In this document: in pieces, positions 1 through 7,248 of the stretch
How positions within the stretch are numbered: the stretch's first letter is position 1
Layout of the letters: every line of letters starts with the position of its first letter
From: Streptomyces hundungensis
Lineage (GTDB): Bacteria > Actinomycetota > Actinomycetes > Streptomycetales > Streptomycetaceae
Length of the DNA stretch: 64,000 bases
Direction of reading: 5' to 3'
NCBI RefSeq assembly: GCF_003627815.1
Contig: NZ_CP032698.1
Span: forward strand, 2,046,001 to 2,110,000
Notes under the pieces: model-generated
What the model was told of the DNA's origin: nothing
The model's input: only the letters and a program-made list of their open reading frames with translations
Database searches by the model: none
Position numbers and translations under genes: made by a program

Positions 1-251
1 TCACGGACGGGATCCGCGCGGTGTGCCTGACCGATGTGCGTCCGGTGCCGGACCAGTCGACCGCGCTGCGTCTGGTGGTGCTCGCCGACCGGCTGTACGA
101 CCGGGAGGTGCCGGTGCTCGCCTCGGGCGTCCCCTTCGACCGGTTGTTCAGTGACGAGATGCTGAACGGCGGATACCGCAAGAAGTACTTCCGTGCCATC
201 TCCCGTCTGACCGCGCTGGCCCGCGACGCGAAGGGCCTTGTGGGGCAGTAG
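1..251 (+). CDS. zapE: ZapE/AFG1-family ATPase, C-terminal fragment (cut by window start)
   Basis: Only the last 82 residues are visible. They match the C-terminal part of AFG1/ZapE-type P-loop ATPases: the segment LADRLYDREVPVLASG, followed by a conserved FSDEML and a basic helix GYRKKYFRAISRLTAL. The family's Walker motifs lie upstream, outside the window. In other bacteria ZapE is linked to Z-ring constriction under stress; in actinomycetes the role is unclear. A G-C-rich hairpin follows the stop, so this gene appears to end its transcript before the OsmC gene. The family call rests on a short tail. Confidence 0.75.
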   Translation, partial: TDGIRAVCLTDVRPVPDQSTALRLVVLADRLYDREVPVLASGVPFDRLFSDEMLNGGYRKKYFRAISRLTALARDAKGLVGQ

Positions 252-257
252 GTTTGG

Positions 258-301
258 GGCCGAGGGGGCGCCGCAGCATCCGTCCATCGCCCCCCTCGGC
301 C
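258..301 (+). terminator. Hairpin after the ZapE-family gene
   Basis: A 13-bp stem (GGCCGAGGGGGCG pairing with its complement, one bulged C) sits 7 bp after the stop codon and ends just before the Shine-Dalgarno region of the OsmC gene. There is no clear T-run, as is common for Streptomyces terminators. Confidence 0.5.
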
Positions 302-317
302 ACAGAAGGGAAACATC

Positions 318-743
318 ATGGCCACCACGCGCACGGCGCACACGGTCTGGGAAGGCGAGCTCCTCAAGGGCTCCGGCACCGTCACCTTCGACTCCTCGGG
401 CATCGCCTCGCAGGCGGTCTCCTGGCCGTCCCGCGCCGAGCAGGCCAATGGCAAGACCAGCCCGGAGGAGCTCATCGCGGGCGCCCACTCCAGCTGCTTC
501 TCGATGGCCCTCTCGCACGGTCTGACGGGTGCGGGCACCCCGCCCACCCGTCTGGAGACCAAGGCCGACGTGACCTTCCAGCCCGGCGAGGGCATCACCG
601 GCATCCACCTCACCGTGCGCGGCGAGGTCCCCGGCCTCGACGCGGACGGCTTCCAGGCGGCCGCGGAGGACGCCAAGAAGAACTGCCCGGTGAGCCAGGC
701 CCTTTCGGGGACCACCATCACGCTCTCCGCCGAGCTCGTCTGA
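318..743 (+). CDS. osmC: OsmC-family peroxiredoxin
   Basis: A 141-residue protein of normal OsmC length. OsmC/Ohr proteins reduce organic hydroperoxides in the cytoplasm through a pair of cysteines. Both are present: Cys60 in AGAHSSCFSMALS and Cys123 in KKNCPVSQALS, the typical OsmC (rather than Ohr) context. The early TVWEGELLKGSGTV segment is also typical. An AGAAGGGAAA tract lies upstream of the ATG. The gene stands alone between hairpins on both sides. OsmC subfamily is likely; the preferred peroxide cannot be read from sequence. Confidence 0.92.
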   Translation: MATTRTAHTVWEGELLKGSGTVTFDSSGIASQAVSWPSRAEQANGKTSPEELIAGAHSSCFSMALSHGLTGAGTPPTRLETKADVTFQPGEGITGIHLTVRGEVPGLDADGFQAAAEDAKKNCPVSQALSGTTITLSAELV

Positions 744-763
744 GGCTGCCGCCAGCGGTAGCG

Positions 764-809
764 CCCGACGCCGTTCCATCGCACGATCGAGGGAACGCCA
801 GGCGTCGGG
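764..809 (+). terminator. Hairpin after osmC
   Basis: A 9-bp perfect stem (CCCGACGCC with GGCGTCGGG) encloses a second 5-bp pairing (GTTCC/GGAAC). It lies about 20 bp after the osmC stop and just before the PPK2 start. No T-run. Confidence 0.4.
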
Positions 810-821
810 AAGGGGTGCGCG

Positions 822-1706
822 GTGGCCAAGAGGAACAAGGCCGGGCAGGGCCGGAAGAAACCCGGACCCGGCCTCCGTGAAGCGCTGCGCATCCCCGGCG
901 GCGAACGCGTGCGCCTGTCCGCGTACGCCGCCGACGCGACCCCCGCCGGGCCGCGGAACAAGGCCGAGGGGCTGGCCGCCACCGCCCGGATGGGGGAACG
1001 TCTCGCCGGCCTCCAGGAGCGGTTGTACGCGGCGAGCACCGCGGGCGACCGGCGGCGGATCCTGCTGGTGCTCCAGGGCATGGACACCAGCGGCAAGGGC
1101 GGCACGGTCAAGCACGTCATCGGTCTGTTCAACCCGTCGGGCTGCCGCATCCAGGCGTTCAAGGCGCCGACGCGCGAAGAGCTCGACCACCCCTTTCTGT
1201 GGCGCGTCACCAAGGCGCTGCCCCGGCCCGGCGAGATCGGCATCTTCGACCGCTCGCACTACGAGGACGTGCTGATCGCCCGGGTGCGCGAGCTGGTCCC
1301 GCGCTCGCGGCTCGACCGCCGCTACGACCAGATCAACGACTTCGAACGGTCCCTCGTCGACGACGGGGTGAGCGTCGTCAAGGTGTTCCTGCACATCAGT
1401 TATGAGCAGCAGCGCCGCCGTCTGCTCGCCCGCCTCGACAACCCCGACAAGCACTGGAAGTTCAACCCGGGCGACATCGACGAGCGGGGACTGTGGCCCG
1501 CCTACCAGAAGGCGTACGAGATCGCGCTGGAGCGCTGCTCGACCGCCGACGCCCCCTGGTACCTCGTGCCGGCCGACCGCAAGTGGTATCGCGACTGGGC
1601 GGTCAGCACGCTGCTCCTCGAACAGCTGGAAGCGCTCGACCCGCGGTATCCGCCGGGCGACTTCGACGTCGAGGAGTGCAGGCGCCGACTGCTCAACGAC
1701 GGCTGA
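822..1706 (+). CDS. ppk2: PPK2-family polyphosphate:nucleotide phosphotransferase
   Basis: A 294-residue single-domain PPK2. These enzymes use inorganic polyphosphate to phosphorylate nucleoside mono- or diphosphates. Visible motifs: the Walker A-like loop GMDTSGKGG (residues 86-94), the FDRSHYEDVLIARVRELV block with the Walker B-like Asp (about 142-159), and the WKFNPGDIDERGLW lid-side segment. The N-terminus is basic, common in actinomycete members. Start is GTG at 822, preceded by a purine-rich GGGAAGGGG tract. Whether it prefers AMP, ADP or GDP cannot be decided here. Confidence 0.9.
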   Translation: MAKRNKAGQGRKKPGPGLREALRIPGGERVRLSAYAADATPAGPRNKAEGLAATARMGERLAGLQERLYAASTAGDRRRILLVLQGMDTSGKGGTVKHVIGLFNPSGCRIQAFKAPTREELDHPFLWRVTKALPRPGEIGIFDRSHYEDVLIARVRELVPRSRLDRRYDQINDFERSLVDDGVSVVKVFLHISYEQQRRRLLARLDNPDKHWKFNPGDIDERGLWPAYQKAYEIALERCSTADAPWYLVPADRKWYRDWAVSTLLLEQLEALDPRYPPGDFDVEECRRRLLNDG

Positions 1707-1757
1707 GGGACGGCCAGCCTCAACAAATGTGCCGATACGATCGGATACTTTCCGTTC

Positions 1758-2627
1758 GTGACCATTACTGCACGCAAAATGATCGCGGTTGCCCTGCTCG
1801 GTGCCGCGCTCGCCGGCTGTGGCTCCGACCCCGCCTCCGCCCCGCGCCACTCCGCGGACCGCCCCTCCCCCTCGGCCCCGCAGGGGGAGGGCGCGCCCAA
1901 GACGGCGAGCGCCCCGACTCTCGCGCCCGGTCCCGGCAGTCTCACCCCCGTCTTCAAGCGGGCTCCTGAGAACCCCCGGGGCGAGAAGGTCGTCGCGCTG
2001 ACCTTCGACGCCGACATGACGGCCGACCAGGGGCCGCGCGCCGCGGGCGGCGAACACTTCGACAACCCCGGGCTCATCGCCGATCTCCGGCGGATGAAGG
2101 TGCCCGCGACGGTGTTCATGACCGGGCGGTGGGCCGAGGAGTATCCGGCCGAGGCCCGGGCGATCGGGACCGACCCCGCCTTCGAGGTCGGCAACCACTC
2201 CTACAGCCACTACGCGTTCAAGTCCGACTGCTACGGCCTGCCCGTGGTGCACAAGGACGCGGTACTGGCCGATGTGGAGAAGGCGTCGGCCCAGTTCAAG
2301 AAGGCCGGAGTGACCAACGCCGTGCCGTACTTCCGCTTCCCCGGCGGCTGCTACGACGACGAGGTCCTGCGCACCCTCGCGCCGCTGAAGATGACCGCCG
2401 TCCAGTGGGACGTGGTGAGCGGGGACGCCTTCGCGACGGACGCCAACGCGGTGGCCGAGCAGGTGCTCGCCGGGGTCAGGCCGGGGTCGCTGGTGGTGAT
2501 GCACTGCACGCGCAGCGCGGCGCCGGTCACCGACACCGCGCTCCAGCGCATCGTGCCGGAGCTGCGCAAGCGCGGCTACCGCTTCGTGAAGGTCTCCGAC
2601 CTGATCCGCGGGGCCGCGCAGCACTGA
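1758..2627 (+). CDS. Polysaccharide deacetylase (NodB homology) lipoprotein
   Basis: A 289-residue predicted lipoprotein: a short hydrophobic signal ends in the lipobox LAGC, with lipidated Cys21, then a Pro/Ser-rich linker and a NodB-type deacetylase domain from about residue 75. Metal and catalytic motifs are present: TFDADMT (Asp84, Asp86), HSYSH (His147, His151) and RFPGG (193-197). The first motif deviates from the usual TFDDGP but keeps both acidic residues. It probably de-N-acetylates or de-O-acetylates an envelope glycan outside the membrane. Start is GTG. It converges on the small zinc-ribbon gene 5 bp away. Confidence 0.87.
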   Translation: MTITARKMIAVALLGAALAGCGSDPASAPRHSADRPSPSAPQGEGAPKTASAPTLAPGPGSLTPVFKRAPENPRGEKVVALTFDADMTADQGPRAAGGEHFDNPGLIADLRRMKVPATVFMTGRWAEEYPAEARAIGTDPAFEVGNHSYSHYAFKSDCYGLPVVHKDAVLADVEKASAQFKKAGVTNAVPYFRFPGGCYDDEVLRTLAPLKMTAVQWDVVSGDAFATDANAVAEQVLAGVRPGSLVVMHCTRSAAPVTDTALQRIVPELRKRGYRFVKVSDLIRGAAQH

Positions 2628-2631
2628 GCGG

Positions 2632-2856
2632 TCAGCCGGAGCAGGCGGTGCGCTGCGCTTCCTGCCACTCGCAGACCGGGCAGAGCGTGCTGCCCTTCGT
2701 CGACTCCGGGTACTCGGTGGGCTCACGGCACAGCACGCACTCGGCGAAGGGTTCGTTCGGGGAGCCGGGCGCGGGGGCTTCGGTGGCGGGCCCCGGTCCC
2801 GCTCCCGGTCCCGCGTCGCAGTACGTCGTGTCGTCGTGCGGCCGCATCTCGTCCAT
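2632..2856 (-). CDS. Small zinc-ribbon-like protein of unknown function
   Basis: A 74-residue acidic protein with a Gly/Pro-rich N-terminal half and a C-terminal block holding two CxxC pairs (CVLC and CPVC, 16 residues apart), followed by another Cys near the end. This spacing suggests a single zinc ribbon. The start at MDEMRPHDD (2856) is chosen over an in-frame ATG at 2886 because the longer N-terminus looks unstructured; neither has a good Shine-Dalgarno site. I recall similar uncharacterised Streptomyces proteins but assign no function. Confidence 0.6.
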   Translation of the reverse strand: MDEMRPHDDTTYCDAGPGAGPGPATEAPAPGSPNEPFAECVLCREPTEYPESTKGSTLCPVCEWQEAQRTACSG

Positions 2857-2925
2857 GGGGCCGAGCGTAATCGGGTACGGGTGCACGCGGTGGCCCGGGC
2901 CCGGCGGTCACCCGGCCCCGGCGGG

Positions 2926-2993
2926 GGTACCGGGCCGACGGTGGTTCGGGCCCGGCGGAGGTACCGGGCCGACGGTGGTTCGGGCCCGGCGGG
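2926..2993. repeat. Two tandem copies of a 34-bp GC-rich unit
   Basis: The unit begins GGTACCGGGCCGACGGTGG and is repeated head-to-tail at 2926 and 2960 with almost no change, in the gap between the zinc-ribbon gene and the ABC membrane gene. A partial third copy may lie just upstream. Likely a replication-slippage product. Confidence 0.75.
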
Positions 2994-3006
2994 AGTAGGC
3001 GCCGGC

Positions 3007-3684
3007 TCAGCGGCGCCGTGAGCTGAGGGCGCAGACACCGGCGGCGGTCGCCCCCGCGCACACCAGCGCGGCGGCCAGCGGCAGCACCGCGAGCGGTACG
3101 GAACCGGTGCGCGAGCCGGTGACCAGGGCGGACACTGCGTACTTGGCGGGCGACGGCGTGAGGACCAGGGCGAGCAGCGCGCCCAGTGCGGTGAGCGTGA
3201 GGGACCAGCCCCGCGCGTGCAGCACCGGCCGGCTGCCCAGCGCGCCGACCGCCGCCCCGGTCAGCACACAGACCCCGGCCGCCAGCAGCCCCGCCGAGAT
3301 CGCGGAGCCCAGCGGCACCACCACCTTGTGGTCCGCGCTCGTCCCATCGCCCACTGCGGCCACGTACGCCGTGCCCAGCAGGCCGAGCAGGGCCGCGCAG
3401 CCGACCGCCGCGAGCAGCGACGCGAGATGGACCCGGGCCGGGCCCGCGGCGGCCGCCGCGCAGGTGCGGGCGGCCTCCGGTTCCTGGGTCACGCAGATCC
3501 GTACCAGCCAGGCCGCCACCGGCAGCAGCCCGGCGGCCGCGAATCCCAGCGCGCCCAGGACCGGCTCCCCCGCCTGGACGCCGACCGCCAGGAAGGCGGC
3601 GTACAGCAGGACCGGCGCGAGCCAGCGCTGGGAGCGCAGGAGCAGGGCGCTCTGGTAGCGCGTGAGGGGGACGAGCGGGCTCAT
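3007..3684 (-). CDS. ABC transporter membrane subunit
   Basis: A 225-residue hydrophobic protein with about six membrane segments (around residues 22-40, 44-62, 85-110, 125-150, 160-180, 195-220), separated by a soluble loop GDGTSADHKVV. It has no signature of a known permease class and is assigned by context: its ATG at 3684 overlaps the stop of the ATP-binding gene by 4 bp (ATGA), so the two are translationally coupled. Together they would form a small exporter or ABC-2-like system of unknown substrate. Confidence 0.72.
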   Translation of the reverse strand: MSPLVPLTRYQSALLLRSQRWLAPVLLYAAFLAVGVQAGEPVLGALGFAAAGLLPVAAWLVRICVTQEPEAARTCAAAAAGPARVHLASLLAAVGCAALLGLLGTAYVAAVGDGTSADHKVVVPLGSAISAGLLAAGVCVLTGAAVGALGSRPVLHARGWSLTLTALGALLALVLTPSPAKYAVSALVTGSRTGSVPLAVLPLAAALVCAGATAAGVCALSSRRR

Positions 3685-4517
3685 GCGGGGCGCACTCCTC
3701 GGATGTGCCAGGGCGGGCGGGCCGCGAGCAGGGCGCGCAGCAGGTCGTCGGAGTGCTCGGCCGCCACGGACAGGGTGCGGGAGCCGTCGGACCAGCTCAA
3801 CTCCTGCGGGCTGCCCGGTAGTTGGGGCGGGAGGGGCCCGGTTCCGGTGATGTCGAGGAGGACCAGGGCGCCGGAGGGCTTCGGGTCGCCGGACAGGGGT
3901 GCGGGGTGCAGCCCCGCGCCCGCCACCGTGTACCGCGCGTCCTCGTGGCCGGCGAGGCGCGCGGGGTCGTGGTCGACGAAGACGACCGTGGCGCCCGCCG
4001 TCACGCGCTCGCGCACCGCGCGGTCCAACTCGGCGCGGGCCGCGGTGTCGAGGCCGGTCCACGCCTCGTCCAGGACCAGGAGTTCGGGGGCGGCGAGCAG
4101 CGCCTGGGCCACGGCGACCTTCTGGCTGGTGCCCTTGGAGAGCTCGGCGAGTCCGGTGTCCGCGTGCGCGGCCGCGCCGAACCGTTCGAGCCAGTGCCCG
4201 GCCCGCTCCTCGGCCGCGCGGCGCGACAGGCCGTGGACACGGCCCAGGTGCGTGAGGTAACCGGCCGCCGTGAACGGCAGGGCCGCCGGGAAGCGCTCGG
4301 GGACGTAGGCGGTGCGGGGACGGCCGGTGACCCGGCCCTCGGTCGGCGCGTCCGTGCCGGTGATCAGCCTCAACAGGGTTGATTTTCCGGCGCCGTTGGG
4401 GCCCCCGACACGAACCAGGGCGGCCTCGGGCAGCTCCAGGTCGATGCCGCGCAGCACCCAGGGGCCGCCGATGGAGTACCGGCGGCCCACGCCCCGCAGT
4501 GCGCGGGTGGTGCTCAG
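3681..4517 (-). CDS. ABC transporter ATP-binding protein
   Basis: A single ABC ATPase domain of about 278 residues. Walker A is GPNGAGKS (39-46), the signature region is a variant LSKGTSQKVAVAQAL (126-140) and Walker B is LLVLDEA (146-152), followed by the D-loop GLDTAAR and a switch His in VDHD. The only start that includes the first beta strand (ALRGVGRRYS) is CTG at 4517, whose CTGA overlaps the upstream stop; AGAAGG sits about 10 bp before it. A GTG at 4490 would cut off part of the domain. It pairs with the membrane gene at 3007-3684. Confidence 0.85.
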   Translation of the reverse strand: MSTTRALRGVGRRYSIGGPWVLRGIDLELPEAALVRVGGPNGAGKSTLLRLITGTDAPTEGRVTGRPRTAYVPERFPAALPFTAAGYLTHLGRVHGLSRRAAEERAGHWLERFGAAAHADTGLAELSKGTSQKVAVAQALLAAPELLVLDEAWTGLDTAARAELDRAVRERVTAGATVVFVDHDPARLAGHEDARYTVAGAGLHPAPLSGDPKPSGALVLLDITGTGPLPPQLPGSPQELSWSDGSRTLSVAAEHSDDLLRALLAARPPWHIRGVRPA

Positions 4518-5191
4518 TGCTGCTGCGCCTTCTGCGGCGTCGCCTCGCTCGGCCGGACGATGACATAGCCCTCGCCCTGGAGCATCAGCTGGACGGCCTC
4601 GCCGGAACCGCCGCGCAGCATCGAGCCGATGGACTGCGAACGGTGAAGGGAGGTCTGGAGGTTCGCGGTCCAGCCGACCACCGCGTCCGTGTCGACGTAC
4701 ACCGGAAGCTGCGGGGAGACCGGGATGACCAGCGGGTTGCCCTCGCAGACCAGGCCGAGCCGGCCGTATCCGGTGAACACGCTGTTGAACAGGCCGCCGC
4801 CGGCGATGCCGGAGCCCTTGACCGTCTTGATCTCGTAGCTGAGCGTGGAGTCGAAGCACAGCACGTTGCGGCCGTTGATGGTGAGGGCGTCGCCCTGCTC
4901 CACGTCGACGATGAAACAGTTCTGCGCCTCGTGCGCGAACCACGCCTCGCCCTGGCCGGTGACCGCCATCAGGGGCAGGCCCTCGCCGGTCACCGCGCGC
5001 TTCAGCATGCCGCCGATGCCCTGGCCGCGCCGCTCGAACTGGAGGTTGCCGCGGTAAGCGATCATGGCGCCCTGGCGCGCCAGCATCTCCCCGTTGACCG
5101 CGTACTTGATGGACTTGGCGTTCTCCAGCGTCATTCCGGCGGCGGTCGCCGGCTGGGCCATGTTCTCGATGGCAAAAAGGTCGCTCTTCAT
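4514..5191 (-). CDS. AIM24 family protein
   Basis: A 225-residue AIM24/TerB-fold-like protein, recognised by the double beta-helix pattern: LARQGAMIAYRGNL, a Gly-rich GQGIGGMLKRAVTGEGLPLM, then GEAWFAHEAQNCFIVDVEQGDALTING in pieces, and a terminal SGEAVQLMLQGEGYVIV. The biochemical role of bacterial AIM24 proteins is unknown. The start at 5191 has an ACAGGA tract about 7 bp upstream and is preferred to the ATG at 5227. It is first in an operon with the two ABC genes and ends in an overlapping CTGA junction. Confidence 0.85.
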   Translation of the reverse strand: MKSDLFAIENMAQPATAAGMTLENAKSIKYAVNGEMLARQGAMIAYRGNLQFERRGQGIGGMLKRAVTGEGLPLMAVTGQGEAWFAHEAQNCFIVDVEQGDALTINGRNVLCFDSTLSYEIKTVKGSGIAGGGLFNSVFTGYGRLGLVCEGNPLVIPVSPQLPVYVDTDAVVGWTANLQTSLHRSQSIGSMLRGGSGEAVQLMLQGEGYVIVRPSEATPQKAQQH

Positions 5192-5261
5192 GCGCGCATC
5201 CTGTCCCGGAATGATTCGTTCCGCCAAGAATCACCGGTTCGGCGGCTGGCAGACTGGTGGA

Positions 5262-6011
5262 GTGAGCACCCAGGACACCGCCCAGGACACCCCTTCCGCC
5301 GGCCCTTTCCACGACGAGTCCCCGCGCGACGAGGCGCCGCAGTACGTGCTGCCGCTCGTCGTCCACATCGAGAAGGCCGAGCCGCCGGCGCGTACCGACG
5401 CGCTGGAGACGGCGGCCCGCGCGGTGCTGGTGATGCTCTCCGACGAGCGGTCGCGGGGCGAGGGCGAGAACGAGGGCGAGTGGGCGCGGGCCGTGCGCGA
5501 CTGGCAGGACGCGCGGATCCGCAAGGTGGTGCGGCGGGCCCGCGGCGCCGAGTGGCGCAAGGCCTCGGCGCTGCCCGGGATCACGGTGACCGGGAAGGCG
5601 GCGGAGGTACGCGTCTTCCCGCCGGTGCCGCTCGACGGCTGGCCCAAGGAACTGGCCAAGCTCCAGGTGTCGGGCACGGACCTCGACGACCCGGCGGACC
5701 CGGGGGCCCCCGATCCGCTCGCTCCCGTGCTCTGGCTCAACCCGGAGCTCGACATGTCCGCGGGCAAGGCGATGGCGCAGGCGGGGCACGGGGCGCAGCT
5801 CGCGTGGTGGGAGCTTACGGATGCCGAGCGCGAGGCCTGGCGCTCGGGGGGGTTCGCGCTCTCGGTGCGGGTCGCGGAGCGCGCCGCGTGGCGCGAGCTC
5901 ACGCTGAGTGGGTTGCCTGTGGTTCGGGATGCGGGGTTTACGGAGATTGCGGCTGGGTCTTGCACGGTGGTGGCGGAGCACGTCGCGTTGCGGGGGCGGT
6001 TGGGGGGGTGA
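5262..6011 (+). CDS. Peptidyl-tRNA hydrolase (PTH2-type) family protein
   Basis: A 249-residue protein whose C-terminal 90 residues carry the PTH2 fold signature: LWLNPELDMSAGKAMAQAGH, matching the usual ...MGKGKIAAQCSHA... with Lys169 and His176 conserved. PTH2 enzymes release peptides from prematurely dissociated peptidyl-tRNAs. The N-terminal 150 residues are an actinobacterial extension rich in charged residues. Start is GTG at 5262; no ideal Shine-Dalgarno site. Divergent from the AIM24 operon with a 70-bp shared promoter gap. Activity is inferred; the canonical Pth is usually a separate gene. Confidence 0.78.
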   Translation: MSTQDTAQDTPSAGPFHDESPRDEAPQYVLPLVVHIEKAEPPARTDALETAARAVLVMLSDERSRGEGENEGEWARAVRDWQDARIRKVVRRARGAEWRKASALPGITVTGKAAEVRVFPPVPLDGWPKELAKLQVSGTDLDDPADPGAPDPLAPVLWLNPELDMSAGKAMAQAGHGAQLAWWELTDAEREAWRSGGFALSVRVAERAAWRELTLSGLPVVRDAGFTEIAAGSCTVVAEHVALRGRLGG

Positions 6012-6513
6012 GTGCGGGGTGACGTTTGGGGGGTGCGTGCGGGGTGACGTTTGGGGGGTGCGTGCGGGGTGACGTTTGGGGGGTGCGTGCCCCCCCGGCC
6101 CCCTGGCCCGTGCCGGGCCTGGCGGCACCCCTCTTCGGCCTCGCGCCGTGCGGCTTTTTGCGCAGTTCCCCGCGCCCCTAACCCGTTTTCGGCTGCGGGC
6201 CGTGGTCGCTTCTCGCGCAGTTCCCCGCGCCCCTAAACCCGCTTTCGGCCTCGGGCCGTGGTCGGTACTCGCGCAGTTCCTCGCGCCCCTGACTCCCGGG
6301 CGGTGTGCGGCCCTTTGCGCAGTTCCCCGCGCCCCCAACGCCCGGCTCCGTGCGGGGCCTCGTGTGGCCAGCGGTGTTGGGGGGTCCCGGGGGCGGGTGG
6401 GGGCCCGTTCGGGCTCGGGTTCTGGTTGTTGAACGGGGGCGCGGGGGCGTGCGTATCTGGTGGTGGCGTCGAGTAGCGTTCGGCGTTCTTTACTGACCGG
6501 CACGGGAGGCATT
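6012..6513. repeat. Gene-free gap filled with tandem and dispersed repeats
   Basis: Two repeat classes fill this 500-bp gap. First, three perfect head-to-tail copies of a 25-bp unit (GGGGTGACGTTTGGGGGGTG plus CGTGC) at 6016-6040, 6041-6065 and 6066-6090. Second, four copies of GCGCAGTTCCCCGCGCCCCT or one-base variants at 6160-6179, 6215-6234, 6271-6290 and 6317-6336, spaced 46-56 bp. The latter is a dispersed Streptomyces intergenic motif; inverted copies lie at 20290 and 20348. No open frame here has convincing coding character. The 3' end must hold the promoter of the DUF4142 gene. Confidence 0.85.
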
Positions 6514-7155
6514 TTGTCGCGTGGCATAGTTCGCTCCAGTCGTTTCGCCCTGCGCCGCGTGAACGGTACGGGTCTGTTGATCGCCGTGCTCGTGGCCACC
6601 ATCGCCGCGCTGGCCTTTCCCGTCTGGTCGTACGCCGACCGCGGCGGCACCCCGCAGGCGACTCTCGACTCGGCCTCGACACCGACCCCTTGGGGCCCGC
6701 TCTCCGCTACGGACCGGGAGTTCGTCACCAAGGTGCGGCTCGCCGGGCTCTGGGAGGGGCCGGCCGGGCAGCAGGCACAGCAGCGGGCCCCCAGCGCCGC
6801 GATCAAGGCGGCCGGGGACCACCTCGTCATGGGCCACGCCGCGCTGGACCGGCACGACCGCGACGTGGCCGCGAAGCTCGGCATCGAGCTGCCGAGTCAG
6901 CCCAACCCCCAACAGCAGGGCTGGCTGCGCCAGTTGACGGCGGACAGCGGTACCGCCTACGAGCGGGACTTCGCCAACCTGCTCCGCGCCGCGCACGGCA
7001 AGGTGTTCGCGCTGGTCGCCCAGGTGCGCGCGACCACCCGCAACTCGCTCGTGCGGGAGCTGGCGAACGACGCCAACACCACCGTGCTCGACCACATGAC
7101 GATGCTGGAGGCCACAGGTCTGGTGGACTTCGACGCGCTGGCCGTCCCCAGCTGA
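6514..7155 (+). CDS. DUF4142 domain protein, copy 1
   Basis: A 213-residue membrane-anchored protein: basic N-terminus, one hydrophobic helix (about 19-36, ending FPVWSYADR), then a helical DUF4142 domain of the ferritin-like type. A stretch with typical periodicity is LRAAHGKVFALVAQVRATTR, followed by NANTTVLDHMTML. DUF4142 proteins are mostly exported with unknown function. Start is TTG at 6514, preceded by GGGAGG at 4-bp spacing. It closely matches the gene at 8767 in both protein and DNA and lies directly before the MNIO gene, suggesting a shared operon and function. Confidence 0.83.
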   Translation: MSRGIVRSSRFALRRVNGTGLLIAVLVATIAALAFPVWSYADRGGTPQATLDSASTPTPWGPLSATDREFVTKVRLAGLWEGPAGQQAQQRAPSAAIKAAGDHLVMGHAALDRHDRDVAAKLGIELPSQPNPQQQGWLRQLTADSGTAYERDFANLLRAAHGKVFALVAQVRATTRNSLVRELANDANTTVLDHMTMLEATGLVDFDALAVPS

Positions 7156-7248
7156 GTCGGGCGTCCGGAGCGGCGCGGCAACCTCAAATCAAGCTCTGAA
7201 GTGGCTCGGTCGGGGTTCGGGGCCGCCGCCGGGGGCCATGACCTGTCC

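Noticed and set aside
6016..6336. Possible CRISPR array
   Set aside because: The 25-bp units are directly contiguous with no spacers, and the 20-bp copies have spacers that are themselves similar in sequence. No cas gene is present.
3681..6884. A 1067-codon minus-strand open frame spanning the AIM24 gene and the repeat gap
   Set aside because: Only its 3' end matches a known family (the ABC ATPase). The rest runs antisense or out of frame through real genes and GC-rich repeats, which create long open frames by composition alone.
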